In this document: positions 1 through 8,279 of the stretch, one piece after another
Position numbering within the stretch: the stretch's first letter is position 1
Layout: each line of letters opens with the position of its first letter
Assembly (NCBI GenBank): GCA_004556755.1
Contig: SFFW01000018.1
Span: 1-32,629 of the forward strand
Reading direction: 5' to 3'
From: Clostridiales bacterium
Lineage (GTDB): Bacteria > Bacillota > Clostridia > Oscillospirales > Oscillospiraceae
Length of the DNA: 32,629 nt
The notes under the pieces: model-generated
Database searches by the model: none
What the model was told of the DNA's origin: nothing
Seen by the model: the letters and a program-made list of their open reading frames with translations, nothing else
Program-made: the position numbers and the translations under genes

Positions 1-97
1 GAAGCTGAAGGTCATCAACCTCAAGACTGACCCCCAGCTCATGGGCGCACTCGGTGCAGCAGAGTATGCTCGCCAGAAGGGTCTTGCAAAGAAGTAA
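1..97 (+). CDS. C-terminal end of probable acyl-CoA dehydratase activase (partial)
   Basis: Only the last 31 codons are in the window, read in the frame that starts at base 2 and ends at TAA 95-97. The tail contains DPQLMGALGAAEYA, which resembles the conserved end of BadF/BcrA/HgdC-type ATPases, the activators of 2-hydroxyacyl-CoA dehydratases, where a GA(L/I)GAA motif closes the ASKHA fold. Those proteins use ATP to pass an electron to the dehydratase during anaerobic amino-acid fermentation. The assignment rests on this short motif only, so another ASKHA-fold protein is possible. A bidirectional terminator follows. Confidence 0.55.
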   Translation, partial: KLKVINLKTDPQLMGALGAAEYARQKGLAKK

Positions 98-130
98 TTC
101 TTTTTAAGACAAGCTGATAAAATAGAAATA

Positions 131-163
131 AAGCCCGTCGGCATTTGATGCCGACGGGCTTTT
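131..163. terminator. Bidirectional intrinsic terminator
   Basis: A 12-bp perfect stem (132-143 with 149-160) with a 5-base loop is followed by T residues on the plus strand and by a T-rich stretch on the minus strand. It lies between convergent genes and can serve both. Confidence 0.9.
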
Positions 164-180
164 GCATATCCGACCGGAGC

Positions 181-750
181 TTATTTGCTGCGGGTAAATT
201 TAGTGCATCTGTTAATGTCGAATCGGGAGAGGAGAAACAGCGATATTGCGACGTCGATCCCGGTCACGACCTTCCACATCACGGAGACGGTTTTCCCGTC
301 GCACAGGAAAGCGGCAACGATCAGCAGAGCAAACACCAGCAAATAGTAGACAATGACGCAGCGCTTGAAGCGCATATAGCTGCGGTACGGTTTTATGTAA
401 ACCTGAGGCAAATGCTCACGAATGTAGCTTTGAGTCAGCCGCTGCCAAAACGAATAGCGAGCTTTGATTTTTACCGCTTTGTTAAACGCCCTGCTGTATT
501 TACTGGGTATGCTCGCAATGAAAATGTCGTCAATGACCCACCTTGCCATTAGCACGCTTAGCGTGAAATACGCAAGACGCACGGGCAAATTGGCAGCATA
601 TAGGTCGCTTACGGATGAGCTGCCGCCTCTGCCGAGAATGAATGAAACACCCAAAAGCAGAACTGAAAGCACGATGACCGAAATCATTGCAGCTCCGGAG
701 CGCTTTGCCGCTTTGTCGTTTATTTTCAACCACCGCCTTTTTCGTATCAT
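181..750 (-). CDS. Small polytopic membrane protein, unknown function
   Basis: This is a 189-residue protein if started at ATG 750. It is not a family I recognise. There are about four hydrophobic stretches: one near residues 22-40, one after the SSSVSDLY segment, a strong one (VIVYYLLVFALLIVAAFL) and a C-terminal one. A basic, aromatic-rich cytoplasmic loop sits between the second and third. The start is uncertain. A sigma-A-like TTGCAA-N16-TATGAT overlaps the ATG at 750, whereas ATG 687 has a clean GGAG five bases upstream and would give 168 residues. A terminator of the upstream gene lies only about 40 bases before the start, so the gene probably has its own promoter. Confidence 0.6.
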   Translation of the reverse strand: MIRKRRWLKINDKAAKRSGAAMISVIVLSVLLLGVSFILGRGGSSSVSDLYAANLPVRLAYFTLSVLMARWVIDDIFIASIPSKYSRAFNKAVKIKARYSFWQRLTQSYIREHLPQVYIKPYRSYMRFKRCVIVYYLLVFALLIVAAFLCDGKTVSVMWKVVTGIDVAISLFLLSRFDINRCTKFTRSK

Positions 751-791
751 AGCAGATTGCCGCCGTTTTGCAAAGCACGGCAGCAAGAAAC

Positions 792-824
792 AAAAAAGCT
801 CCGCCGAAACTTTCGGCGGAGCTT
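792..824 (-). terminator. Intrinsic terminator of the phosphoesterase gene
   Basis: A stem of about 13 bp (796-809 with 811-824) is followed on the minus strand by a run of six T. It starts just after the TAA at 833-835. Confidence 0.88.
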
Positions 825-832
825 TACAATGT

Positions 833-2983
833 TTATTTGTCCTGAGTGAGCATGAAGCGATGGAGAATGACCGCCATTTGCGCTCTGCTCGTGTTCTCGG
901 AAGGCGAGAAGCGACCATCGGCGTAGCCCTTGACGATGCCGTTTGCATAGCCCCAAATGACCGCATCCTGCGCAAAGGCGCTTATCTCGGAGGCGTCACG
1001 GAACACGCTGAGACTGCCTTCGGCGTCGGGCGAACCGCAGTAGCGGTACAGCATGGTGACGTACTGCTCTCTGGTGACGAAGTCGCCGGGAGCGAAGCGG
1101 GTGTCGGTGAAGCCCTTGATAACACCGGTGTTGTAGCCCCAGAGAATGGCGTCATGCGCCCAGTGATCTGCGGGAACGTCGGCGAAATTCATCGTCATGC
1201 CGGAGACGTCGGGGCAGCCCTCCATGCGGTAAAGCACGGTGACAAACTGCGCTCTCGTCATGTTGCCGTTGGGGGAGAAGGTGGTCTCGGAGGTGCCGTT
1301 AAAGAGACCCTTTTCCGTGACGTACACGACGTCGGGGAAGTACCAGCTGTTGGGGTCAACGTCCGTGAAGGGGAAGTCGGTGAAAAGTATCACGGTCTCG
1401 TTGTCGTCACGGTAGTTTGTGTCGTTTCCCATGGAGTCTGCGACCTTGAGGATAAACTGGCTGAGCATATCCTTCGCAAACTGCGTAAAGATGTTGTCGA
1501 ACTTAACGGCGTCGCCGACGCTGCCGAAGGCGTGACGCTTGACGATGCTCAGGATCTCGTCCACAATCTGACCGTTTTCAACCATGTCAAGTCCGGTCTG
1601 AACCCATGCGGGATAGACGCCCTTGTCCTCGCCGCCGAGGTGACTCTGATAGATGTAGTTTACAACGTCGAGCAGGTTCTTGCCGTCGGTGATGGGAATG
1701 CTTACGACGTCACGGACGATGCCCTGAATGTTGTCGATTATGCGTCCGTTAACCCAGTCGATGACCTTGGAATCGGCGATGTTGAGCTTATTAAGGAAGT
1801 TGCCGAGGAAGCTTCCCGCAACGGTGCAGAGCATATCCTCGGAAAATCCCTGCGCTCTTGCGTACTCGGTGAGGTCGGATATGACCTTGGTCTCGCCGCT
1901 CAGGGGGTCGGTGTAGCTTATGGGACCTGCGTGAGTCATGGTGCTGATGTCAAGATAAGCGGTGTCGCCCATGCGTACAAGCTCGATGCGGCGCATGGGG
2001 CAGGGGTAGGTGAGACCGGAGCCGGTCTCAATATCATAGAGCGTGCTGCCGCTCTTCGTGGTCATCATTGCGATGTCGTTTGCGTGCATATGTCCGGTAA
2101 AAATGAGCTGCATACCCGCATCAGTCCACTCGGCTGCGATCTCCTCATAGTCTTCGATGAGGTACATGGACAGGATGGTCGGCTCCATTGAGAAGTGCGG
2201 AACAAGACCGTGGTGCGAAAGACCTATAACGAGGTCGCCACGCTGCTTTGCTTCCTTGCACTGAGCAGTGACCCACGCACGGAGTTCGGGGCTTACCTCG
2301 CCCCTCGTCTCATGCTCCTGAAGCTCCTTGGAGTTGTTGTCGGCACTGTAGCAGCAGGTGTCTATGGCGACGAGCGTGATGCCGTCGCAGGGGCGTGCGA
2401 CATAGGAGAGCTGACCGGATTCCTTGCCCTCCGCCGGGGTGAACTCGGCGACGACGGTCTCGTCGGAGTACACGAAGTCATAAATGCGTTTGAAGTCCTG
2501 CGGCTCGGTCCTCGTTGCGGGGACCGCCTTGCCGTCTGCGGTGTTGAAGTTTTTGCCGTTCTGATTGCGGACGTCGTGGTTGCCGTTTATGAGATAGATC
2601 TTCAGTCCGGGGACGTCCTTCTGAAGCTGCTTGAGATTATTGGCAAGCGCCTCGTGGCACTCCTGCTCGCCGTCCTTTGAAAGGTCGCCGGAGATGAGGA
2701 GAATGTCGGGCTTATCCTTGCGGACAAGGTCGAGCATATAGTCGCTGATACCGGCGCTTTCGGTCAGCAGCTTTCGGTCACTGTTGAGTGCGGTGGTGAA
2801 GTCTTCGGTGTCCGCTATCATCGTCGGTGACATATAGTGGATGTCGCTGAGTACGGCAATTTTCAGCGTTTCGGGTTCTGCTTCGTCCGGTGCGGTTTCG
2901 GCAAGTGCGGGAACCGTCAGCGAGACGAGCATCAGGATTGCGAGGAGAGCCGCTAAGAGCTTTCCGGGTTTTGTTCTGGTCAT
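833..2983 (-). CDS. Secreted metallophosphoesterase with three C-terminal SLH domains
   Basis: This 716-residue exported calcineurin-like phosphoesterase is predicted to be held on the cell wall. Residues 1-28 are a signal peptide ending in ALA before the cut. The dinuclear-metal motifs are all present: SDIH (D47, H49), GD at 99-100, GNHD (134-137), SHH near 256-258 and GHMH (297-300). After a helical middle region come three S-layer homology repeats from about 533 to the end, each with an FxDV-type start, a W/A-rich helix and an RxQ/E motif. SLH domains usually bind pyruvylated secondary wall polymer. The ATG at 2983 has AGGAGG five bases upstream. The substrate cannot be told from sequence; a phosphodiester or nucleotide is typical of the family. 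Confidence 0.9.
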   Translation of the reverse strand: MTRTKPGKLLAALLAILMLVSLTVPALAETAPDEAEPETLKIAVLSDIHYMSPTMIADTEDFTTALNSDRKLLTESAGISDYMLDLVRKDKPDILLISGDLSKDGEQECHEALANNLKQLQKDVPGLKIYLINGNHDVRNQNGKNFNTADGKAVPATRTEPQDFKRIYDFVYSDETVVAEFTPAEGKESGQLSYVARPCDGITLVAIDTCCYSADNNSKELQEHETRGEVSPELRAWVTAQCKEAKQRGDLVIGLSHHGLVPHFSMEPTILSMYLIEDYEEIAAEWTDAGMQLIFTGHMHANDIAMMTTKSGSTLYDIETGSGLTYPCPMRRIELVRMGDTAYLDISTMTHAGPISYTDPLSGETKVISDLTEYARAQGFSEDMLCTVAGSFLGNFLNKLNIADSKVIDWVNGRIIDNIQGIVRDVVSIPITDGKNLLDVVNYIYQSHLGGEDKGVYPAWVQTGLDMVENGQIVDEILSIVKRHAFGSVGDAVKFDNIFTQFAKDMLSQFILKVADSMGNDTNYRDDNETVILFTDFPFTDVDPNSWYFPDVVYVTEKGLFNGTSETTFSPNGNMTRAQFVTVLYRMEGCPDVSGMTMNFADVPADHWAHDAILWGYNTGVIKGFTDTRFAPGDFVTREQYVTMLYRYCGSPDAEGSLSVFRDASEISAFAQDAVIWGYANGIVKGYADGRFSPSENTSRAQMAVILHRFMLTQDK

Positions 2984-3017
2984 ATGATCCTCCTGTCAAA
3001 ATTTATTTGGCACATCT

Positions 3018-3046
3018 ATTTTATAGTATACGTATAGACTTTTCAA
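3018..3046 (-). promoter_or_regulatory. Sigma-A promoter of the SLH phosphoesterase
   Basis: TTGAAA (3041-3046) and TAAAAT (3018-3023) on the minus strand are separated by 17 bases, about 35 bases upstream of the start codon. Confidence 0.65.
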
Positions 3047-3127
3047 TATCGAAAGTAAAGATTCCGAAAAAAACGTTTTGTCCGCTGTTTGCATATTCGG
3101 GATTGTCATAGATAGCATGAAAAATAT

Positions 3128-3159
3128 TTGCTTTTAAGGCCGGAATTCTGTGTTATATT
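3128..3159 (+). promoter_or_regulatory. Possible extended -10 promoter of the EamA gene
   Basis: TGTTATATT at 3151-3159 fits an extended -10 element (TG-N-TATATT) 17 bases before the GAGGT ribosome binding site. TTGCTT at 3128-3133 is a poorly spaced -35 candidate. Confidence 0.35.
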
Positions 3160-3187
3160 GAGGGCAACTTGCTTTGAGGTAGGCAAA

Positions 3188-4057
3188 ATGAAGACTGCAT
3201 ACATTAAATATATAGCGTCGCTCCTCATCTTCGGATTAAACGGAATAGTTGCGAGCAACATAAGTCTGTCAAGCTCAAAGATCGTGCTGCTGAGAACGAC
3301 TCTCGGTGCAGCATTTTTGGTCGTTTTGCTGTTTGCTGCAAAGCGCAAGCTGCACCTTGCCGAAAACAAAAGGGATGTTCTGCTCGTTTTAGGCTCCGGT
3401 GTCTGCATGGGCATAAGCTGGATACTGCTGTTTGAGGGCTACAAGACGGTCGGCGTCGGCATTGCGTCGCTGCTTTACTGCTGCGGTCCCGTCATCGTAA
3501 TGGCGCTGTCGCCGCTGCTATTCAAAGAGAGATTTACGGCGGTGAAGCTCATCGGCTTTGCCGCGGTCCTGTGTGGAATAGCGCTCATAAACGGCGGTGC
3601 ATTTTCCGAGGGCGGCAACGCAAGGGGCGTTATCATAAGCTTCTGCTCCGCCGTGATGTATGCCGCAATGCTCATCTTAAACAAGAAATCACGCTCGCTG
3701 GAGGGAATTCAAAAGACGGCTTTGCAGCTCTGCGCCGCTTTGACTGCGGTTGCGATATACGTCGCCGTGAGCGAAAGTTACAGCTTCCCGATCGGCGGAA
3801 ATGAATGGCTGTGGGTGTTGGTGCTTGGACTTGTAAACACAGGCTTTGCCTGCTGGCTGTACTTTTCATCGGTCGGCGATCTGCCTATACAGAGCGTGTC
3901 CGTGTGCGGATATATTGAGCCGCTTTCGGCGCTGCTGTTTTCCGCAATTCTGCTCGGTGAAAGAATGAGCGCCGCACAGATATTCGGAGCCGCATTGGTC
4001 ATCGGAGGAGCGCTTTTTGCCGAACTCATGGGTCATAAAGCTTTACGGAAAGAATAA
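3188..4057 (+). CDS. DMT-superfamily permease with two EamA domains
   Basis: This 289-residue protein has ten hydrophobic segments arranged as two five-helix EamA repeats, the fold of drug/metabolite exporters. The first repeat begins at YIKYIASLLIFGLNGIV and ends near KLIGFAAVLCGIALI. The second begins at GVIISFCSAVMYAAMLIL and ends at IFGAALVIGGALFAEL. The substrate is not predictable within this family. The chosen ATG at 3188 has GAGGT at 3176-3180; the reading frame is open for 20 codons upstream, but those lack a ribosome binding site. TspO follows 73 bases later on the same strand without a clear terminator, so the two are probably cotranscribed. Confidence 0.88.
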   Translation: MKTAYIKYIASLLIFGLNGIVASNISLSSSKIVLLRTTLGAAFLVVLLFAAKRKLHLAENKRDVLLVLGSGVCMGISWILLFEGYKTVGVGIASLLYCCGPVIVMALSPLLFKERFTAVKLIGFAAVLCGIALINGGAFSEGGNARGVIISFCSAVMYAAMLILNKKSRSLEGIQKTALQLCAALTAVAIYVAVSESYSFPIGGNEWLWVLVLGLVNTGFACWLYFSSVGDLPIQSVSVCGYIEPLSALLFSAILLGERMSAAQIFGAALVIGGALFAELMGHKALRKE

Positions 4058-4130
4058 AACGCCTGCTTGTTTCATATCCTTAAGCATAAGGGGCGTATCC
4101 AAACCCCGTCAGCTTAAAGTGGTGATGAAT

Positions 4131-4604
4131 ATGAAAATCAAGTGGAGATCCCTGCTTTGCAGCATAGCGATACCCCTCGTTATCGGAGGCTTAGCTGCGC
4201 TTTTGACAAAAGACAACATGATAATGTTCGACTATCTGAAAAAGCCGCCGCTTGCTCCCCCTCGGTGGCTGTTCCCGGTCGCATGGACGATACTGTATGT
4301 GCTGATGGGCGCTGCGGCATATTTAGTCGCCGTGTCGCACAAGCCCAAGACTCAAAGATGCAGAGCGCTGCTACTGTATTCCGTGCAGCTTGTGTTCAAT
4401 TTCTTCTGGCCGATAATATTCTTTAACGGTGAGAAGTTCCTATTTGCGTTCATTTGGCTGCTTATTATGCTGCTTTTCGTCCTCGGAACGACGCTGAGCT
4501 TTTGGCGTATCGACAAAAGGGCGGGCGTATTTTTGCTGCCCTACGTTTTGTGGACGGCGTTTGCGGTATATTTAAACTACGGCATATATACGCTCAATAT
4601 GTGA
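4131..4604 (+). CDS. TspO/MBR family protein
   Basis: This is a 157-residue, five-helix tryptophan-rich sensory protein/peripheral benzodiazepine receptor homologue, the normal length for the family. Conserved features seen are the KPPLAPPRWLFPVAWTILY segment after helix 1, the MGAAAYLV helix, the QLVFNFFWPIIFF helix and the C-terminal YLNYGIYTLN. Family members bind tetrapyrroles and affect porphyrin handling and stress responses; no specific role can be inferred here. The start is ATG 4131, with ATG 4125 two codons upstream as an alternative. Both have only a weak GGTG-like ribosome binding site. A strong terminator follows seven bases after the stop. Confidence 0.9.
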   Translation: MKIKWRSLLCSIAIPLVIGGLAALLTKDNMIMFDYLKKPPLAPPRWLFPVAWTILYVLMGAAAYLVAVSHKPKTQRCRALLLYSVQLVFNFFWPIIFFNGEKFLFAFIWLLIMLLFVLGTTLSFWRIDKRAGVFLLPYVLWTAFAVYLNYGIYTLNM

Positions 4605-4610
4605 ATATAA

Positions 4611-4636
4611 AAGCGCTGCTTTTGCAGCGCTTTTTA
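4611..4636 (+). terminator. Intrinsic terminator after tspO
   Basis: A 9-bp perfect stem (4611-4619 with 4624-4632) with a T4 loop is followed by T residues. It ends the EamA-TspO unit just before the fbp promoter. Confidence 0.9.
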
Positions 4637-4665
4637 TTGTAAAGCCGCCGAAATAATGGTATGAT
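4637..4665 (+). promoter_or_regulatory. Sigma-A promoter of fbp
   Basis: TTGTAA (4637-4642), a 17-base spacer and TATGAT (4660-4665) lie directly after the upstream terminator and 24 bases before the fbp start. Confidence 0.7.
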
Positions 4666-4689
4666 AAAGAAAAAACTCGGAGGCAAGCT

Positions 4690-6573
4690 ATGGGAAATTA
4701 CGACAGAGAATATCTTGAGCTTCTTTCGGAAAAGTACCCGGACGAGGCGGCTGCCTGCTCTGAGATCATAAATCTCAGGGCGATACTTGCGCTCCCGATG
4801 GGGACGGAGCATTTCATCAGCGACCTGCATGGGGAGTACGGTGCGGTCACGCATATACTCAACAACTGCTCCGGCGTTATACTCGAAAAGGTGCGCAAGC
4901 TGTTTGAAGACGAGATCGGCGAAGCGGAGTGCAGAAGTCTCTGCTCGCTCATATACTATCCGAGGCAGGAGCTTTCCCTGCTCAGGGAACGGGGCAAGCT
5001 TGACAACGAGAAGCTGCGCAGCGTCATCATACGGCTGAGAATGCTTTGCGAGATGCTGTCGAGCAAGTACACGAGGGGCTACGTCAGAAAGCAGATGCCC
5101 GAAAAGTGGAGCTTTGTTCTCGACGAGCTGCTGCATATGCAGAAGGACGAGTACGGCAATCAGGAGCACTACCGCAACGCCCTGCTTGAGGGCATAATCG
5201 AGACCGAGGCGTCAGACGAGCTTATAGTCGCCATGACGGAGCTAATTAAACGCCTTGCCGTTGACAGGCTGCACATCGTCGGCGATATTTTCGACAGAGG
5301 TCCCGAACCTGCGAGACTGCTCGATGCGCTCATGGAGCATCCGAACATCGACATTCAGTGGGGCAACCACGACATACTGTGGCTGGGAGCTGCCGCCGGC
5401 AGCGCCGCCTGCGTGTTCACGGTGCTGCGCATTTCGCTTTCCTACGACAACATAAACATGATCGGCAGGCGCTACGGCATATCGCTGCGTCCGCTCATGG
5501 CGTACAGCGAGAAGTACTACGGCAGCAGCGACAAGGAAACGATGCTGCGTGCGCTGAACATACTGGGCTTCAAGCTTGAGGGACGCATCATAAAGCGTCA
5601 CCCCGGCTACGGGATGGACGGAAGGCTCATGCTTGAGCGCATTAACTTTGACGACTACACGGTGCGGCTCGACGAGGGCGTGTTCCCGCTGAACCATCAC
5701 CAGTGGGACACCGTTTTGCGTGACGATCCTTATGCGCTGCTTCCCGACGAGGAGGCGCTCATCGACGAGTATGTGACAGCATTCAGGGAAAGCCAGTCGC
5801 TGCGCCGGCACATGGATTTCATATACAAGTCGGGCAGCACCTATCTTTGCTGCAACGGCAATCTCTTGTACCACGGCTGCATCCCGATGACGAAGGACGG
5901 AAGCTTTGCGAAGGTGCGTCACGGCGGCGTGTGGTACTCCGGCAAGAGCCTTATGGACTACGCCGACGAGATCGTGAAGTGCGGTTGGGCGAAGGGCGAC
6001 GAGTCGGCGCTCGACATGATGTGGTATCTCTGGTGCGGCAACGACAGCCCCTTCTCCGGCAGGGTGTTCCACACCTTCGAGAGAGCGGTCCTGGACGATA
6101 AAAGCACTTGGGCGGAGCCTAAAAATCACTACTTTGATTTTTGGGAGGACGAGGGCGTTGCGAGGATGATACTCCGTGAGTTCGGGCTTGACCCCGAAAG
6201 CGGGCATATCATAAACGGACACACGCCCGTCAAGGCGGCAAAGGGCGAAAGTCCCGTCAAGGCGCACGGCAAGCTGTTTATCATAGACGGCGGCTTCTGC
6301 AAGGCGTATCAGAAAACCACGGGAATCGCAGGCTATACGCTGGTCTTTAATTCCCACGGACTGAAGATCAAGGCGCACCGTGGCTTTAAGGGCGTCAACA
6401 TGGTCCTCAAGGAGAATGCGGACATCGAGTCCGATGCGGTGCAGATCGAACGCTTTGAGCGCCGCAGATACATAGCCGACACGGACGAGGGCGCAAAGCT
6501 CAAACGCAGAATAGAGGCTCTCGGTGAGCTGCTCCGTGCATACAGATCGGGCGAGATCCCCGAAAAAAGATAA
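4690..6573 (+). CDS. fbp: Fructose-1,6-bisphosphatase class III
   Basis: This 627-residue protein matches the Firmicutes-specific class III FBPase, which hydrolyses fructose-1,6-bisphosphate to fructose-6-phosphate in gluconeogenesis and is usually 640-670 residues. It is built on a metallophosphoesterase core: SDLHGEY (44-50), VGDIFDRGPEP (197-207), GNHD (225-228) and the downstream INGHTP (508-513). The N-terminal DREYLELLSEKYP is typical of the family. Start ATG 4690 has GGAGG six bases upstream. It stands alone between its own promoter and a terminator, so it is probably monocistronic. No catabolite-repression site was identified. Confidence 0.96.
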   Translation: MGNYDREYLELLSEKYPDEAAACSEIINLRAILALPMGTEHFISDLHGEYGAVTHILNNCSGVILEKVRKLFEDEIGEAECRSLCSLIYYPRQELSLLRERGKLDNEKLRSVIIRLRMLCEMLSSKYTRGYVRKQMPEKWSFVLDELLHMQKDEYGNQEHYRNALLEGIIETEASDELIVAMTELIKRLAVDRLHIVGDIFDRGPEPARLLDALMEHPNIDIQWGNHDILWLGAAAGSAACVFTVLRISLSYDNINMIGRRYGISLRPLMAYSEKYYGSSDKETMLRALNILGFKLEGRIIKRHPGYGMDGRLMLERINFDDYTVRLDEGVFPLNHHQWDTVLRDDPYALLPDEEALIDEYVTAFRESQSLRRHMDFIYKSGSTYLCCNGNLLYHGCIPMTKDGSFAKVRHGGVWYSGKSLMDYADEIVKCGWAKGDESALDMMWYLWCGNDSPFSGRVFHTFERAVLDDKSTWAEPKNHYFDFWEDEGVARMILREFGLDPESGHIINGHTPVKAAKGESPVKAHGKLFIIDGGFCKAYQKTTGIAGYTLVFNSHGLKIKAHRGFKGVNMVLKENADIESDAVQIERFERRRYIADTDEGAKLKRRIEALGELLRAYRSGEIPEKR

Positions 6574-6578
6574 AGAAA

Positions 6579-6615
6579 ACCGCAGCGGAAGTTTCATTCC
6601 GCTGCGGGCTTTTTA
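6579..6615. terminator. Bidirectional intrinsic terminator
   Basis: A 10-bp perfect stem (6581-6590 with 6597-6606) has T-rich flanks on both strands. It serves fbp on plus and the convergent DUF1836 gene on minus. Confidence 0.88.
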
Positions 6616-7209
6616 TTCCTTATCCGCAACCGCTGCCGCACTGAAGGGGCAGTTTTGCAGCGCAAGAAGCTTAGTTGTGAGAAGCTTTGAAAAGTTTGCA
6701 ATTACTGCGGTAAGCAGCACAAAGCTCTGTATCCCGGCATCGACGTCGCACACGGCGTCCGTCTCCTGAAAGGTGTCCTTTGCGACCTCCTCCACAAGCT
6801 CCACAAAGAAGTTCACGGAATCGGTGTACTGCCGGACAAAATCGGTGTAGGCGCTGCGTATCTCGTCCTCACTCAGCCCGGAGGGAATGATCTTCTGAAT
6901 TTCCGACATCGAAAGGCTCTGCTTCAGCGAGCATATCATAATAAGGTACGCAATGTGTATGCGCTCGTATTTTTTTCGGTTCGGCGGGGGCATAATACCC
7001 GTGCGCACATAGTTGTTGATGGCGCTCGTGGTTATCACCTGCTCATCGCTGTCCTGCGGGAGGAAGGAAAGATACTGCGCCAAAAGCGTCTGCACCTGAT
7101 CCATGTAAAGCCCGAAGTCGGGAAGCTGCTCCCATTCGGGCAGATTGTGCTTATGAAGATAGTTGCTCCAGCGCCGCAGTTTGCCGGAGATCAGCTCGTT
7201 ATCGTACAT
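6613..7209 (-). CDS. DUF1836 domain-containing protein
   Basis: This 198-residue protein has the DUF1836 layout: an N-terminal PxWEQLPDFGLYMDQV segment, then the helix-turn-helix-like TTSAINNYVRTGIMPPP followed by KKYERIHIAYLIMICSLKQ at about residues 60-95. The pattern resembles MerR-type DNA-binding headpieces, so a regulatory role is often suggested, but none is established to my knowledge. Start ATG 7209 has only a weak AGGGG-type ribosome binding site. It is transcribed divergently from the DegV gene from a well-formed promoter. Confidence 0.85.
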   Translation of the reverse strand: MYDNELISGKLRRWSNYLHKHNLPEWEQLPDFGLYMDQVQTLLAQYLSFLPQDSDEQVITTSAINNYVRTGIMPPPNRKKYERIHIAYLIMICSLKQSLSMSEIQKIIPSGLSEDEIRSAYTDFVRQYTDSVNFFVELVEEVAKDTFQETDAVCDVDAGIQSFVLLTAVIANFSKLLTTKLLALQNCPFSAAAVADKE

Positions 7210-7238
7210 ATTACCAACCCCTGTTGCTTGATATTAAC

Positions 7239-7267
7239 ATTATACGATATAATTTGTCATATTGCAA
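7239..7267 (-). promoter_or_regulatory. Sigma-A promoter of the DUF1836 gene
   Basis: On the minus strand TTGCAA (7262-7267), a 17-base spacer and a perfect TATAAT (7239-7244). It is divergent from the DegV promoter 19 bases away. Confidence 0.75.
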
Positions 7268-7285
7268 GAATAATTGAATATGAGG

Positions 7286-7314
7286 TTGACAAAATGAAAA
7301 ATATTATATAAACT
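7286..7314 (+). promoter_or_regulatory. Sigma-A promoter of the degV-family gene
   Basis: A consensus TTGACA at 7286-7291 is followed by TATAAA at 7307-7312 (15-base spacer) or TAAACT at 7309-7314 (17-base spacer), upstream of the AAGGAGG at about 7335. Confidence 0.6.
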
Positions 7315-7349
7315 AATGTAGAACACAAGATAATAAGGAGGGGCAAATT

Positions 7350-8225
7350 ATGTCCTTTGTGATCTCAACGGATTCCTCGGCAAATCTGCCGTATGATATG
7401 ATATGTAAGTGGGAGCTGTCGGTGGTGCTGCTTTCCTACTGCGTTGACGGTGAGGAGAAAAACTGTCTCAATCTGTCAGAGTTTGACGGACACGAGTACT
7501 ATGCCTCGATAAAGGGCAAAAAGGTCAGGACCTCGATGGTGAACACCATGCAATACGAGGAGGCGTGGAGAAAGCATCTCAGTGAGGGCAAGGACATACT
7601 TTTCCTCGGTATGTCGTCCGGCATAAGCGGGACGTATCAGACTGCCGTGGCTGCCGCAGCAGCGCTTTCCGAGGAGTTTCCCGAACGCAGGATAGTGACC
7701 TTTGATACACTCGCAGCCTCGCTCGGCGAGGGGATACAGGTCATACATGCCGCCTGCTGCCGTGACAGGGGCATGAGCATCGATGAGACCGTGGAAGAGC
7801 TTAAAAAGTACCGCTGCCGTATGCATGAGATTTTTATGGTTGACGATTTATTTCACCTGTACTACGGCGGTCGTCTGACGAAGGGGGTGGCGGTGTTCGG
7901 AACGGTGCTGAACATAAAGCCCATACTCACGGACGACGAGCAGGGCAGGATAGTTCAGCACAGCAAGGCTCGAGGCAGGGGAAAGGGCATCAAGATCCTT
8001 GCCGAGGACTTTGCCGCCCATGCCGACAGGAGTAGCCCTCTGCCGGTCGGAATTGCTCATGCCGACTGCCCGGAGGATGCAGAGCGCCTTGCGGATGCGA
8101 TAAAGGCGGCAGACCCCGGCAGGGAGGTGCTGACCGTTTGCTACGAGCCGGTGACGGGAAGTCATGTTGGTCCTGCCGCACTTGCGCTGTTTTATATCGG
8201 TTCTTTAACCGCAAAGCCGCAATAA
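7350..8225 (+). CDS. DegV family (fatty-acid-binding) protein
   Basis: This 291-residue protein has the two-domain DegV fold. The N-terminal FVISTDSSANLP carries the DS motif, and MSSGISGTYQTA (about 91-102) is the lipid-headgroup loop. The linker contains LYYGGRLTK (about 171-179), and the C-terminal GSHVGPAALALFY is the family's GPG-like end. DegV/FakB proteins bind a single fatty acid and present it to a kinase (FakA) in Firmicutes; no fakA is in this window. ATG 7350 has a strong AAGGAGG. It is monocistronic between its promoter and a hairpin terminator. Confidence 0.93.
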   Translation: MSFVISTDSSANLPYDMICKWELSVVLLSYCVDGEEKNCLNLSEFDGHEYYASIKGKKVRTSMVNTMQYEEAWRKHLSEGKDILFLGMSSGISGTYQTAVAAAAALSEEFPERRIVTFDTLAASLGEGIQVIHAACCRDRGMSIDETVEELKKYRCRMHEIFMVDDLFHLYYGGRLTKGVAVFGTVLNIKPILTDDEQGRIVQHSKARGRGKGIKILAEDFAAHADRSSPLPVGIAHADCPEDAERLADAIKAADPGREVLTVCYEPVTGSHVGPAALALFYIGSLTAKPQ

Positions 8226-8234
8226 GAAAGACAA

Positions 8235-8274
8235 AAAGCTCTTCGAAGCGTTTCGCTTCGGAGAGCTTTTTACT
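8235..8274. terminator. Bidirectional intrinsic terminator
   Basis: A long near-perfect hairpin with CGAAGCG/CGCTTCG at its centre and AAAGCTCT/AGAGCTTT at its base has T-runs on both strands, between convergent genes. Confidence 0.88.
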
Positions 8275-8279
8275 ATGTA

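Noticed and set aside
464..2191. 575-codon open frame on the plus strand across the phosphoesterase gene
   Set aside because: The minus-strand frame carries clear phosphoesterase and SLH motifs, and the plus frame has none.
5242..6597. 451-codon open frame on the minus strand opposite fbp
   Set aside because: Antisense shadow; the plus frame is unmistakable class III FBPase.
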